In this document: piece by piece, positions 44,133 to 53,254 of the stretch
Numbering within the stretch: the first letter of the stretch is position 1
How the letters are laid out: each line of letters opens with the position of its first letter
Translations under genes and position numbers: made by a program
Notes under the pieces: model-generated
The model's input: the letters and a program-made list of their open reading frames with translations, nothing else
The model's database searches: none
Told to the model about the DNA's origin: nothing
NCBI RefSeq assembly: GCF_036250675.1
Contig: NZ_CP109592.1
Location: 1,674,001 to 1,738,000, forward strand
Length of the DNA stretch: 64,000 nucleotides
Source of the DNA: Streptomyces sp. NBC_01689
Lineage (GTDB): Bacteria > Actinomycetota > Actinomycetes > Streptomycetales > Streptomycetaceae
Reading direction: 5' to 3'

Positions 44133-44442
44133 CACTCCGTACCCCGGGAGACCGGACGGGCCGCCGTGCGCGACCGGTCCGCCCGAACCGCTCGCGGGCC
44201 GGACGCGCGTAAGGCCAGACCCGGCGTCACGGCACCGCGTGCCGTCGCCACCGCCTCCGGTCACGTCCGGCGAACGCCGTACCCCACCCGGGTGGAGCAG
44301 GACCGCGCGGCGGTTCATCGGGGCGACGGGTCACCGCGGACGTCGCCGTCGGGTCGGGATCACGCCTCCCCGCTCCGGGCGCCCCCTGCGGGACGGCCGG
44401 TACGGACGGGGGCCCGGCACCGGCCGGGCCCCCGTCCGTCCC
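44133..44442. other. 310-bp convergent gap
   Basis: Apart from the strong hairpin at 44402-44439 I see nothing assignable in it. Confidence 0.5.
44402..44439. terminator. bidirectional hairpin terminator with 17-bp perfect stem
   Basis: ACGGACGGGGGCCCGGC pairs exactly with GCCGGGCCCCCGTCCGT around an ACCG loop. It lies four bases from the end of the PPOX gene and serves both converging genes. Confidence 0.8.
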
Positions 44443-44829
44443 TCACGGGGCCGGGGTGATCCGCAGTCCGACCGTCCCTTCCGGGCCGCGGCGCAGCCGG
44501 CTGCCGAAGAGGGTGAGGCGGCCGAGGATGCCGTACTTGCGTGCGATCATCCCGCGGTAGCGCGCCGTCGTGGTCGGGTCGACGATCTCCGCCGTGGCGG
44601 GAACCTGCTCGCCCGTCGGATTGCCGCGCACGTCGCAGGGGCCCACGAGCACGTCCGACCGGTTGCGGATCCGCTTCACCTTCCAGGAGTCCGCGACGGT
44701 CCAGGCGCAGAGCGCGTCACCGTCCCTCACCACCCACACCGGCGTCGGGACGCCCGTGCCGTTCTTCCGGTAGCTCGTGATCAGAAGGAACTTGCCCGAA
44801 GCGAGCGTGTCGAGCCTTGTCTCGTCCAT
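44443..44829 (-). CDS. PPOX-class F420-dependent oxidoreductase-like protein
   Basis: This 128-residue split-beta-barrel protein has LASGKFLLITSYRKNGTGVP, TPVWVVRDGDALCAWT, and KVKRIRNRSDVLVGPCDVRG, the usual order in F420/FMN-binding PPOX family proteins. Members reduce diverse compounds with F420H2 or bind flavin. Substrate is unknown. Single short gene on the minus strand, 24 bases from the HAD phosphatase gene end; the two may be co-transcribed. Confidence 0.85.
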   Translation of the reverse strand: MDETRLDTLASGKFLLITSYRKNGTGVPTPVWVVRDGDALCAWTVADSWKVKRIRNRSDVLVGPCDVRGNPTGEQVPATAEIVDPTTTARYRGMIARKYGILGRLTLFGSRLRRGPEGTVGLRITPAP

Positions 44830-44853
44830 GACGGGAGTCTAGGCAATCCGAAC

Positions 44854-45489
44854 TCAGGACAGCTGTCCATCGTAGTCGGGCAGCTTGAAGGTGCGCTCGG
44901 CGTGGCCCCCGACGAGGTCGGAGTCGTTGTTGCCGACATTGGCGATGATCGTGTAGCCGAGGGACTCGATCTGTGCCCGCTTGGCGGTCTTGTAGGCGCT
45001 GACCTCGTCGAACAGGTCGGGCAGATCACGCGTGTACAGGCCGGAGACGGGATAGCCGACGGACGTCAGGTTCCACTTGGTCTCGGCGCCGATGATGCCC
45101 GGCCGCGCGCTGATGAAGAAGACGTCGACACCGCGGGAGCGCGCGTAGCGGGCGAGGTCGAGCGACGGCGCGATGGCCGGCGTGGGCAGCTGGTACCAGG
45201 GGTGGAAGTCCGTCTCCAGCGAGGTGTTGTCGATGTCGAAGACGACGGCCAGCTTCTGCCCGGCCGCGTCGGCGGTGCGCTGGCGGACGTAGGGCACCGC
45301 CTGGTCGAGCGCGGTCCTGACGTCCTGCTGCCAGGTGGCGTAGTCGACGTCGGCCGCCTGCGTCGCGGCCACCGCCGTCCGGGCCGGAGCCGCGGCGGCG
45401 GCCCCGGCGGCCGTGACCGTCCCTCCGACACCCAGCGCGACGACCGCAGAGAGCGCGCCGATCCGGCGGCCCACACCACGTCCAGTCAT
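44854..45489 (-). CDS. secreted HAD-superfamily acid phosphatase
   Basis: This 211-residue protein has a signal peptide (IGALSAVVALGVGGTVTAAGA) and HAD class B/survival-type phosphatase motifs: nucleophile AVVFDIDNTSLETD, motif II FFISARPG, Lys in AYKTAKRAQIESLG and motif IV NVGNNDSDLVGGHA. It would hydrolyse phosphomonoesters outside the cell. The start MTGRGVGRR has GGGGACGAGT upstream; an ATG eight codons earlier is less likely. Confidence 0.88.
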   Translation of the reverse strand: MTGRGVGRRIGALSAVVALGVGGTVTAAGAAAAAPARTAVAATQAADVDYATWQQDVRTALDQAVPYVRQRTADAAGQKLAVVFDIDNTSLETDFHPWYQLPTPAIAPSLDLARYARSRGVDVFFISARPGIIGAETKWNLTSVGYPVSGLYTRDLPDLFDEVSAYKTAKRAQIESLGYTIIANVGNNDSDLVGGHAERTFKLPDYDGQLS

Positions 45490-45729
45490 ACTCGTCCCCT
45501 TTTCACAGCTCATCCGGTCGGAGCGGTGCAGGCGCCTCGGCCGACACCGCGCGACCGATGATCGTGCCTAAGGATGGACGAAAGGGGAAGGCGGAATTAC
45601 TGATCGGTAGAGAAAATCGTGGCCCTCGTCCGCACCACCGTCCTGCGGTGGCAGACCGGGACGACCCGTGTGAGCCTTGGCTCGCGGGCGGCGGACCACG
45701 GTGTCGGCACACGGAGAGAGGCATCACGG

Positions 45730-47076
45730 ATGGACGCACCGAACATCGTGATCGTCGGCGGAGGCTTCGCCGGAGTCGAGTGCGCTCGGGGCCTGGAGCG
45801 CGCGCTCGGACCGGGCGCCGCCCGGATCACCCTGGTCAGCCCCACCGACTACCAGCTCTACCTGCCGCTGCTGCCACAGGTCGCCGCGGGGGTCGTCACC
45901 CCGCAGTCCGTGGCACCCTCGCTGCGCCGCATCCTGCGCCGCACGGAGCTGCTGCCCGGGACGGTGGCCGGCGTCGATCCCGCCTCCAAGGTGTGTGTCG
46001 TCCGCAAGATCACCGGCGAACTCACCGACCTGCCCTACGACTACCTCGTCCTCACCCCGGGCAGCGTGACCCGCACCTTCGACATTCCCGGCCTGCTCGA
46101 CGAGGCGCGCGGCATGAAGACGCTCGCCCAGGCCGTCTATCTGCGCGACCATGTGATCGCCCAACTCGACCTGGCGGCGGCCACGTCGGACGAGGCCGAG
46201 CGCGCGGCGCGGCTGCAGTTCGTGGTGGTCGGCGGCGGTTACGCGGGCACCGAGACCGCGGCCTGCCTGCAGCGCCTGACCACCGCCGCGTCGAAGCGCT
46301 ACCACCCGCGCCTCGATCCGGGCCTCATCCAGTGGCATCTGCTCGACGTCGCCCCCAAGTTGCTGCCGGAGCTGGGCGACAAGCTCGGGGCGAGCGCGCT
46401 GCGCATGCTCACCGAGCGCGGGGTGCAGATCTCGTTGAAGACGTCCGTGGCCTCGGTCACCGAGGACAAGGTGACCCTGACGGACGGCCGGGTGCTGCCG
46501 TCGAGGACGCTGGTGTGGACCGCCGGTGTCGCGGCGAGCCCGCTGGTCGACTCGCTGGGCGCGGAGACGGTACGCGGCCGCATCCTGGCCGCCCCGGACT
46601 GCACGGTGCCCGGCATGGACGGGGTGTTCGCGCTGGGCGACGCGGCCGCCGTGCCCGACCTCGCCAAGGGTGACGGCTCGTACTGTGTGCCCACCGCGCA
46701 GCACGCCGCCCGTCAGGGCCGCCACACGGCGAAGAACCTGACGGCGTTGCTCGAGGGGCGGCCGACCACGCCGTACGTGCACAAGGACCTCGGCCTGGTG
46801 GTCGATCTGGGCGGGCACGACGCGGTGTCGAAGCCTCTCGGCATCGATCTGCGGGGAGTGCCCGCGCAGGTGGTGGCCCGCGGGTATCACCTGTACGCGC
46901 TGCGCACGGGCGCCGCCCGGTTCCGTACGAGTGCCAACTGGCTCCTCAACGCGGTCGCCGGCGACGACTTCGTCCGCACGGGCTTCCTCGCCGAACGCAA
47001 GGGAACGCTGCGGGACTTCGAACACACCGACACGTATCTGACCCCCGAGGCGGTGGCGGCCCGCACGGGCTCCTAG
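45730..47076 (+). CDS. NAD(P)/FAD-dependent oxidoreductase, type II NADH dehydrogenase-like
   Basis: This 448-residue flavoprotein has FAD motif IVIVGGGFAGVECARGLE, NAD motif FVVVGGGYAGTETAACLQR, and FALGDAAAVPD near the C-terminal FAD contact. QLYLPLLPQVAAGVVTPQSV and PYDYLVLTPGSVTRTFDIPG are typical of NDH-2 and related membrane-associated quinone reductases. It probably transfers electrons from NADH to menaquinone. GAGAGAGG lies before the ATG. The stop overlaps the end of the convergent DJ-1 gene by four bases. Confidence 0.88.
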   Translation: MDAPNIVIVGGGFAGVECARGLERALGPGAARITLVSPTDYQLYLPLLPQVAAGVVTPQSVAPSLRRILRRTELLPGTVAGVDPASKVCVVRKITGELTDLPYDYLVLTPGSVTRTFDIPGLLDEARGMKTLAQAVYLRDHVIAQLDLAAATSDEAERAARLQFVVVGGGYAGTETAACLQRLTTAASKRYHPRLDPGLIQWHLLDVAPKLLPELGDKLGASALRMLTERGVQISLKTSVASVTEDKVTLTDGRVLPSRTLVWTAGVAASPLVDSLGAETVRGRILAAPDCTVPGMDGVFALGDAAAVPDLAKGDGSYCVPTAQHAARQGRHTAKNLTALLEGRPTTPYVHKDLGLVVDLGGHDAVSKPLGIDLRGVPAQVVARGYHLYALRTGAARFRTSANWLLNAVAGDDFVRTGFLAERKGTLRDFEHTDTYLTPEAVAARTGS

Positions 47077-47867
47077 CCCGGTGCCCCGGTGCCCGCAGGG
47101 CTCCCGGGTCGGTCTTCGGCGCCGCCCTCCAGCAGTGCGAGGTAGCGGCGGCCGAAGAGGTAGGCGTCGCCCGGCCAGCGGGCCGACAGGTAGGCGCCGT
47201 CCTGGACGACGAATGCGTGGGTGTCGTCGGCCGCGGTGCCACGGCGGGTGAGGGTCCGGGGGCCGCGGGAGAACTGCGCGGCCGGGTCGGCGAGCGCCGC
47301 CCTGACCTCGTCCTCCACGTAGGCCGGATAGGTGCGGTAGTAGCGGCCGCGGCGCCAGGCGGTGGTGAAGTAGGCGCTGCGTTCCATGTACTTGGGCAGG
47401 CAGGTCGTGCGCCGCCCGGCCAGGACGCTGCTGCCCGTGGCCGGGTCGAGCGAGCGGGCGAGCACCAGGACTCCGTGGCAGATCGCGCCGACGGGCCGTC
47501 CCAGCGCCCAGAAGCGGGCGACCTGTCGCTGGAGCGCGTCGGATCCGAGGTACTGCCGCATGCCGGGCGCGTGTCCCCCCGGCAGGAGCAGACCGTCGAA
47601 GTCGCCGACGGCCACGTCCTCCCAGGACACGGTCGCGGTGAACTCCGGTGCGCCGGTGAGCTGTCGGTAGTGGCGCCGGGGTACCTCCTCGGCGCCCAGC
47701 CGCCCGAACAGCACGCCCGTGAGCAGCAGCGGGTCGGCCGCCGGACGGGTGCCCGCCCGCTCGGTGGCGAACACGACCTCGTGTCCCGCCTCGGTGAGGA
47801 TCCGCCAGGGCACGGCCACTTCCGTGACGTCGGCATCGCGGTCGGGGACCGGCATCAGCACGCGCAT
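47073..47867 (-). CDS. DJ-1/PfpI family (type 1 glutamine amidotransferase-like) protein
   Basis: This 264-residue protein has the nucleophile elbow VGAICHGVLVLARS with active Cys, preceded by FDGLLLPGGHAPGMRQYLG (conserved Glu/Asp region) and MRVLMPVPDRDADVTEVAVP at the start. Family members include chaperone/deglycase and protease-like proteins. It lacks a signal peptide. The start is at MRVLMPV; upstream in-frame sequence is non-conserved Arg/Pro-rich. It is 263 bases from the divergent protease gene. Confidence 0.85.
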   Translation of the reverse strand: MRVLMPVPDRDADVTEVAVPWRILTEAGHEVVFATERAGTRPAADPLLLTGVLFGRLGAEEVPRRHYRQLTGAPEFTATVSWEDVAVGDFDGLLLPGGHAPGMRQYLGSDALQRQVARFWALGRPVGAICHGVLVLARSLDPATGSSVLAGRRTTCLPKYMERSAYFTTAWRRGRYYRTYPAYVEDEVRAALADPAAQFSRGPRTLTRRGTAADDTHAFVVQDGAYLSARWPGDAYLFGRRYLALLEGGAEDRPGSPAGTGAPG

Positions 47868-48129
47868 GCGGTCATCATGCCAGGCGGCGGGAGCCCTTCC
47901 CGGGGCCGGTCCCGGCCGCCGAACTCCCGCTGTACGGACGGCATCACGCGGTGGGGCGGGGGCCGGTGAGCTGCGTGGTCGCCGTGGTGGACGGGGCGGC
48001 GCGCACGATGTGAACCGGAGACCGGTCCGGCGGTGAACGCGGCGGCACGGACGCACGTATGGAAGGAGGGCCCACGACCGGGGCCCCGGCGGTGGTGACA
48101 CCGTGCCGTACGGCTTCGGGAGCCCATGC

Positions 48130-49497
48130 ATGAGGCACGCACGACGACGGATCGTCCGACGGGGGGCGCGCTTCGCCGCCGTCGGCGGGCTCCTCTGCGG
48201 CGGGCTGATGGTGACGCACGCCATGGCGAGCGAGCCGTCCGCCGCGTCGCGTGCGCCGGAGAGCGCCGCACAGCTCGCCGCGGCCAAGGGCGCCGGACTG
48301 GTGTCACGTCTCGGCACCTCACGTTCGGCGGGCAGCTGGATCGCCGGCGACGGCCGTCCCGTCGTCGCGGTGACCGACTCGACGGCGGCCGCCGAGGTGA
48401 AGAGAGCAGGAGCCCGCCCGAAGGTCGTGCGGCACAGCATGCGGGACCTGAAGTCCGTGACGCAGGCGCTCAAGTCGGCGCCGCGGGTGGCCGGCACCGC
48501 CTGGGCGATGGACTACGTGAACAACGAAGTGGTGGTGCAGGCCGACAGCAGCGTCTCCGCCTCCGACTGGTCGCGGATGACGAAGCTGGCCCAGAGCATG
48601 GGGAGTTCGGTCCGTATGGAGCGAACCCAGGGCACGTTCACCACGCGGTTGAACGCGGCGCAGCCGATGTTCTCGACCGGCGGGCGCTGCTCGGCGGGGT
48701 TCAACGTGACGAACGGGAGGAACGAGTTCATCCTGACCGCCGGACACTGCGGGCCGGCCGGTTCGGTCTGGTTCTCCGACAACCAGGGCACCAAGCAGCT
48801 CGGGCAGACGATCACCACGGCGTTCCCCGGCAACGACTTCTCGCTCATCCAGTACAACAACGGCGAGAACGACACCGGCAACAACGTCGTCTCGATCGGT
48901 GGCGGCAAGGGCGTCGAGATCCTCGGGGCGGCCGACGCGACCGTCGGGCAACGGGTCTTCCGCAGCGGCAGCACGAGCGGGCTCCACGACGGACGGGTGA
49001 AGGGGCTCGACGCGACGGTCAACTACCCCGAGGGCACCGTGACCGGTCTGATCGAGACCGACGTGTGCGCCGAACCGGGCGACAGCGGCGGGCCGTTGTT
49101 CTCCGAGGGGATCGCGCTCGGCGTGACGTCCGGGGGGAACGGCGACTGCTCAACGGGTGGTACGACGTTCTTCCAGCCCCTCACCAGGGCGATGACGGCG
49201 CTCGCCGTGAAACTGACCGGACCGGGCGCCCAGGGCCGGGGGGCGGCAGCGGCCCCCGCCCAGAACTCCCCCGCCCCCGCGGCCTCCCAGGGAACCGCCG
49301 TGGCACCGGGGTCGGTGCAGGCCGTGGGGTCCGGGAACCCCGTGTCGCTCCTCGACCGGCTGACCGACCCTCAGAACATCGGCCCGGGCCTGCTGGTGAT
49401 CGCCGGAAGCGTCATCGCGCTGGTCGCCACGCGGTACATCCGGACGGAACAGGACCGCAATCGCTACCGGCGGCAGTACTCGCAGAGCTGGGGCTGA
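48130..49497 (+). CDS. streptogrisin-like S1 serine protease with C-terminal membrane anchor
   Basis: This 455-residue protein has a signal peptide (ARFAAVGGLLCGGLMVTHAMA), an alpha-lytic-protease-type prodomain (about 70-185), and a chymotrypsin-fold protease (about 190-365). Its catalytic triad is visible: His in FILTAGHCGPAG, Asp in FPGNDFSLIQY and Ser in EPGDSGGPLFS. A Pro/Ala linker and one membrane helix follow (GPGLLVIAGSVIALVATRYI), then a basic tail RTEQDRNRYRRQYSQSWG. Most streptogrisins are released; this one would stay tethered with its protease outside. GGGAG lies eight bases before the ATG. Confidence 0.9.
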   Translation: MRHARRRIVRRGARFAAVGGLLCGGLMVTHAMASEPSAASRAPESAAQLAAAKGAGLVSRLGTSRSAGSWIAGDGRPVVAVTDSTAAAEVKRAGARPKVVRHSMRDLKSVTQALKSAPRVAGTAWAMDYVNNEVVVQADSSVSASDWSRMTKLAQSMGSSVRMERTQGTFTTRLNAAQPMFSTGGRCSAGFNVTNGRNEFILTAGHCGPAGSVWFSDNQGTKQLGQTITTAFPGNDFSLIQYNNGENDTGNNVVSIGGGKGVEILGAADATVGQRVFRSGSTSGLHDGRVKGLDATVNYPEGTVTGLIETDVCAEPGDSGGPLFSEGIALGVTSGGNGDCSTGGTTFFQPLTRAMTALAVKLTGPGAQGRGAAAAPAQNSPAPAASQGTAVAPGSVQAVGSGNPVSLLDRLTDPQNIGPGLLVIAGSVIALVATRYIRTEQDRNRYRRQYSQSWG

Positions 49498-49592
49498 GGC
49501 AGGACCACAACGGAGCAGCCGGAGGACTCGGGGGAGCCGGGAGAGGACCCGGGTCCCCGTCCGTCACCGGCGCGCGGGGCGGCCGAGCGGGG

Positions 49593-49769
49593 TCAGGCCG
49601 CCTGGGTCGGCGACGTGGGAGCGGCCTCGGCCCACTCCAGGACGAGCCGCTGGTACTCCCGGCGCTCGTCCCCGCTCAGCGTCCCACCGGCACGGAACCA
49701 AAGGGCCCGGATCTCCTCGTTGACATCGGTGGCGGAGCGCACGGAGTCGCTTTCAGGAGTGGTGGACAT
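49593..49769 (-). CDS. small conserved-looking hypothetical protein
   Basis: This 58-residue acidic protein reads MSTTPESDSVRSATDVNEEI, followed by a helical part with WFRAGGTLSGDERREYQRLV and ending EAAPTSPTQAA. I do not know its function. Start choice rests on a TATGCT box seven bases before the ATG on the minus strand (49777-49782), which would give a leaderless mRNA; longer in-frame starts are possible. Confidence 0.6.
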   Translation of the reverse strand: MSTTPESDSVRSATDVNEEIRALWFRAGGTLSGDERREYQRLVLEWAEAAPTSPTQAA

Positions 49770-49776
49770 GGTGTGA

Positions 49777-49782
49777 AGCATA
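49777..49782 (-). promoter_or_regulatory. -10-like box of the small hypothetical gene
   Basis: On the minus strand TATGCT precedes the ATG at 49769 by seven bases and no ribosome site is seen. A leaderless transcript is likely if this start is right. Confidence 0.4.
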
Positions 49783-49852
49783 CGGGCCCCGTAGTGAAGG
49801 CGATGTGAGTAAAGGTACACGTGGCGACATTACGGACCGTGAACCTGATCAC

Positions 49853-51016
49853 TCATTCGTCGGCCGGCCCCAGGACGAGCACCTGGATCGCCAACACGGC
49901 CGCTCCGCGCGCCCAGTCGTGGAAGTCGGAGACCTTCGTCTCCAGATCGACGGGGTCGGCCAGTGGATGCCGGTGGGTGAGGACGGTCTCCTCGACGACC
50001 CGGCCCGCCACGTCGACGAGGCCGACCCCCTCCCCGGCGAGCAGGATCTTCCGGGGCATGGCGAAGTTGGCGATCTGCGCGACCAAAACGCCCAGCGCGC
50101 GGGCCGCCTCGTCGACGACACGGGCGCAGACGGGATCGCCCGCGGCGGCACGGGCGAGGATCTCCTCGTACGTCGCGTCCCGCCCGGTGGCCGCCCGGAC
50201 CTGGTAGCGGATGCTGGGGACGGTGAGGAACGAGACGGCGCTGCCGCGCTCCCCGTCGGGACCGAGGGGGCCCTGCGGACTCACCATCCACCGGCGGCCG
50301 ACATCGCGGCCGTCCTCGGGCGAGGGCACCCGCCGGCCGCCCAGGACGAGGCCGTAGCCGATCCCGGCACCGATGGTGAGGACCGCGAAGCGGTCGAGCC
50401 CACGGCCCGCGCCGAACCAGGTCTCCGCCTCGACGAGCGCGGCGACGTCGTTCTCCACGACCACGGGCAGCCCGGTGCGCTCCTCGACGAGTCCGGCCAG
50501 CGGGACGTCGCTCCAGCCGAGGAAGGCGGACTCGACGACGACCGCCCGCTTCTCGACCCGGCCTCCGACACCGATGCCGATACCGGCCGGCTCCGGGAAG
50601 GCGCGCCCGAACTCCTCGGTCATCTCCCGCACGAGGTCGGCGACTTCGGCGGGATCGTGGGTGGTGAGCGGGCGGTCGTGACGGGCCACCACCTCGCTGC
50701 GCAGCGTGGTGACGACGCCGTAGACCCGGTCCTCGGTGATCTTGATCCCGATGAACGCGCGGGACCCGGTGTCGATGTCGAGGGGCTGCGACGGACGCCC
50801 CTGGCGCACGACGGGCCCCTCCCCCGCACCGGCGGCCTCGATCAGCAGGCCCGACTCGGTCAGCGGCTTGGTCAGCCGGGTGAGGCTGCCCGCCGAGAGG
50901 TGGAGCCGGCGCGCGAGCTCGCTGCGCGACAGCGGTCCGTGCGCGAGCACCTCGATCGCCACGGCCCGTTCCCCCGGGCTCAGCGGCAGCCAACTGGCGG
51001 CGGTGGGTGGGGTCAT
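49853..51016 (-). CDS. ROK family transcriptional regulator
   Basis: This 387-residue protein has an N-terminal winged helix (LSRSELARRLHLSAGSLTRL, about 28-75) and a ROK sugar-kinase-like domain (about 85-385; AFIGIKITEDRVYGVV, PAGIGIGVGGRVEKRA, PVVVENDVAALVEAE, VLTIGAGIGYGLVL). The usual ROK zinc motif GHxxxx...CxCGxxGC is not evident after GIGYGLVLGGRRV, so zinc binding may be lost. It is divergent from a Gfo/Idh/MocA dehydrogenase gene that it probably controls. Confidence 0.88.
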   Translation of the reverse strand: MTPPTAASWLPLSPGERAVAIEVLAHGPLSRSELARRLHLSAGSLTRLTKPLTESGLLIEAAGAGEGPVVRQGRPSQPLDIDTGSRAFIGIKITEDRVYGVVTTLRSEVVARHDRPLTTHDPAEVADLVREMTEEFGRAFPEPAGIGIGVGGRVEKRAVVVESAFLGWSDVPLAGLVEERTGLPVVVENDVAALVEAETWFGAGRGLDRFAVLTIGAGIGYGLVLGGRRVPSPEDGRDVGRRWMVSPQGPLGPDGERGSAVSFLTVPSIRYQVRAATGRDATYEEILARAAAGDPVCARVVDEAARALGVLVAQIANFAMPRKILLAGEGVGLVDVAGRVVEETVLTHRHPLADPVDLETKVSDFHDWARGAAVLAIQVLVLGPADE

Positions 51017-51113
51017 ACGTGTCGGACTCCCTCAGGATTTCCTTTTGCCCCGGAAGTATTCATCGCACTCCGGGCCCTTCAGTCTCGCTCCGGGCAGGGC
51101 GCGCGGCACCCTT

Positions 51114-51141
51114 GACGAAAAGATTCTTCCACGACGAAAGT
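51114..51141. promoter_or_regulatory. direct repeat in the ROK/dehydrogenase divergent promoter
   Basis: GACGAAAAG (51114-51122) and GACGAAAGT (51133-51141) are direct repeats 19 bases apart, about two helix turns. TTGACG overlaps the left copy. ROK regulators often bind pairs of A/T-tract half-sites; the match is suggestive only. Confidence 0.45.
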
Positions 51142-51234
51142 AAGCGGCCGGGTGAAGCGCGGCAACGTGCGCCCCCGACGACCGTCACCCACCGCCGGAC
51201 CGCCCGGTCTCCGACCAGTGAAGGACACGCATCC

Positions 51235-52437
51235 ATGACGTTCTCCCTCGGCATCGTCGGCGCCGGGCAGTTCTCCGGGCAGTTCGCCCGGCTGTTCCTC
51301 GCCCACCCCGGCGTCCATGAGGTCCACGTCACCGACCTCCTGCCCGAGCGCGCCGAGCGGCTGGCCGCCGCCGAAGGGCTGTCCGGCACCTTCCCCTCGT
51401 ACGAGGCGATGCTGGAGTCGAAGGCCGTGGACGCGGTCGCGGTCTTCACCCAGCGCTGGACCCACGGCCCGCTGGTGCTGCAGGGCCTGAACGCCGGCAA
51501 GCACGTGTACTCGGCGGTGCCGATGGCGGTCACCACGGAGGAGATCGCGGCGATCATCGCCGCCGTACGGGACACCGGGCTGACGTACATGATGGGCGAG
51601 ACCAGTCAGTACAACCCGGCCACCGTGCACGCCCGCAACCAGATCGCCGAGGGTGCCTTCGGCCGGCTGTTCTACGCGGAGGGCGACTACGTCCACGACA
51701 TGGACCTCGGGTTCTACGACGCGTACCGGTACAGCGGCGGCGAGAACTGGAAGGCGACCGCCAGCTATCCCCCGCTCCTCTACCCGACGCACTCGGTGGG
51801 CGGGGTGCTCGGCGCCTGGCGGACGCACGCGGTGAGCGTGTCCGCGATCGGTGTGCGCGACGAGCGCGGGGACGGCGTCTTCGACAAGGAGGTCAGTCGG
51901 TTCGGCAACGACTTCTCGAACGCGACCGCGCTGTTCGAGGTGGCGGGCGGCGGCTCGTTCCGTACCAACGAGTTCCGGCGGGTCGGCTATCCCTCGCACA
52001 TCCGGGAGTCGCGTTTCCGGTTCTTCGGTACCGACGCGAGCATGGAGCAGCTCGCCACGGTGAGCTTCTGGCAGGACAAGAAGGGCGTGCGGGACATCAC
52101 CGAGCTGCTGGAGCCCAAGCCGACGCTGGCGCACGACGATCCGTCGCTCCAGCACATCGCTCCGGCCCTGCGGGCGGCGTTCACCTCCGGGTCGGCGCCC
52201 GTCCACGACCGGGCCCGGCTGCCCCGGGTCTTCGACCGGCTCCCCAACGGCCACGAGGGCAGCCACCACTTCCTCGCGGACGACTTCGTGACCGCGGTCA
52301 ACACCCGCACCCTGCCGTCGGTGAACGCCTGGGTGGCCGCCCGCTACACCCTGCCGGGCATCGTCGCGCACGAGTCCGCGCGGCAGGGCGGGGTCAGGCT
52401 GGAGATCCCGGACTTCGGGGATGCGCCCGAGGCGTGA
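51235..52437 (+). CDS. Gfo/Idh/MocA family oxidoreductase
   Basis: This 400-residue protein has an N-terminal NAD(P)-binding Rossmann fold (LGIVGAGQFSGQFARLFLAH), the sugar-dehydrogenase motif GKHVYSAVPMAVTTEE (the usual EKP lysine is replaced, reading SAVPM), and a C-terminal alpha/beta domain with GDYVHDMDLGFYD and LLYPTHSVGGVLGAW. Members oxidise or reduce sugars and inositols. Absence of the EKP Lys may mean altered catalysis. AAGGAC precedes the ATG. Divergent from the ROK regulator. Confidence 0.87.
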   Translation: MTFSLGIVGAGQFSGQFARLFLAHPGVHEVHVTDLLPERAERLAAAEGLSGTFPSYEAMLESKAVDAVAVFTQRWTHGPLVLQGLNAGKHVYSAVPMAVTTEEIAAIIAAVRDTGLTYMMGETSQYNPATVHARNQIAEGAFGRLFYAEGDYVHDMDLGFYDAYRYSGGENWKATASYPPLLYPTHSVGGVLGAWRTHAVSVSAIGVRDERGDGVFDKEVSRFGNDFSNATALFEVAGGGSFRTNEFRRVGYPSHIRESRFRFFGTDASMEQLATVSFWQDKKGVRDITELLEPKPTLAHDDPSLQHIAPALRAAFTSGSAPVHDRARLPRVFDRLPNGHEGSHHFLADDFVTAVNTRTLPSVNAWVAARYTLPGIVAHESARQGGVRLEIPDFGDAPEA

Positions 52438-52452
52438 GGCCCCGGTCCGCGG

Positions 52453-52482
52453 CGAGCCGGGCACGACACGGTGCCCGGCTCG
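52453..52482. terminator. bidirectional hairpin terminator
   Basis: CGAGCCGGGCAC and GTGCCCGGCTCG form a perfect 12-bp stem around GACACG, between the convergent dehydrogenase and L,D-transpeptidase genes. Confidence 0.75.
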
Positions 52483-52503
52483 GGGGTGTGCCGGCCGTCC
52501 CGG

Positions 52504-53199
52504 TCAGGTGCCCGGCTTGCGGCCGTACACGTAGACGTCGTCGCCGTTCTTCAGGAGCGACCAGTACTTCTTCGCGGTCGCCGGGGTCATGTTGACGCAG
52601 CCGTGCGAGCCGGGCGGGTTCCACATGGACAGACCGACCGAGTGGAAGGCCTGGCCGCCGTCGAAGAACTGGCTGTACGGCATCGACACGTTGTAGATGC
52701 TCGACACGTGGTCGATGTCACGCCAGTAGATCTTCTTCAGACCGGTGCGGGTCTCGTACCCGTCGCGACCGGTACGGACCGGCACCGGACCGTAGACGAG
52801 CCTGCTGCCGTCCTGGATCCAGCTGAGCTGGAGCGTGAGGTTGACGCAGGCTATGCGGCCCTTGTTGACGGGGCACTTGCCGTCCTTGTTGGGCTTGGTG
52901 CCGACGGCCTTCTGCTTGTTCATGAGGTCCATCACGCCCCAGGTGACGGATCCCGCGTACCCCGCGTTCGGGGTGATGCCGTGCTTGGTCTGGAAGGCCT
53001 GGATCGCCTTGCAGTCGGCGGTGGACTGCCTGCCGTCGACCGGACGGCCGAGGAACTTCTCCACCTGCTTCTGATACGGCCCGGTCTGTGTCGTACAGCT
53101 CGCGGCCTGCGCGGGCGCCGTGCCCATCGCGAGCGCCAGCGGTGCGACAAGTCCGGTGATCCCCAGCGCGACGGCTCCCCGTCTGCGTACGTCACCCAT
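52504..53199 (-). CDS. secreted L,D-transpeptidase (YkuD) with peptidoglycan-binding domain
   Basis: This 231-residue protein has a signal peptide (GAVALGITGLVAPLALAMGT, cleavage near AQAAS), a peptidoglycan-binding-like segment (VEKFLGRPVDGRQSTADCKA, IQAFQTKHGITPNAGYAG) and a YkuD catalytic domain with AFHSVGLSMWNPPGSHGCVN (His and Cys of the HxxGxx...SHGCVNM active site). It would form 3-3 crosslinks or attach proteins in peptidoglycan. AGGGAAGG lies before the ATG. A SigE-like promoter sits 56 bases upstream. Confidence 0.92.
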   Translation of the reverse strand: MGDVRRRGAVALGITGLVAPLALAMGTAPAQAASCTTQTGPYQKQVEKFLGRPVDGRQSTADCKAIQAFQTKHGITPNAGYAGSVTWGVMDLMNKQKAVGTKPNKDGKCPVNKGRIACVNLTLQLSWIQDGSRLVYGPVPVRTGRDGYETRTGLKKIYWRDIDHVSSIYNVSMPYSQFFDGGQAFHSVGLSMWNPPGSHGCVNMTPATAKKYWSLLKNGDDVYVYGRKPGT

Positions 53200-53254
53200 G
53201 GCGGGCCCTTCCCTCTGCATGTCTTCGTGGTGATTCCTGCGGTTTCCGTCTGCT

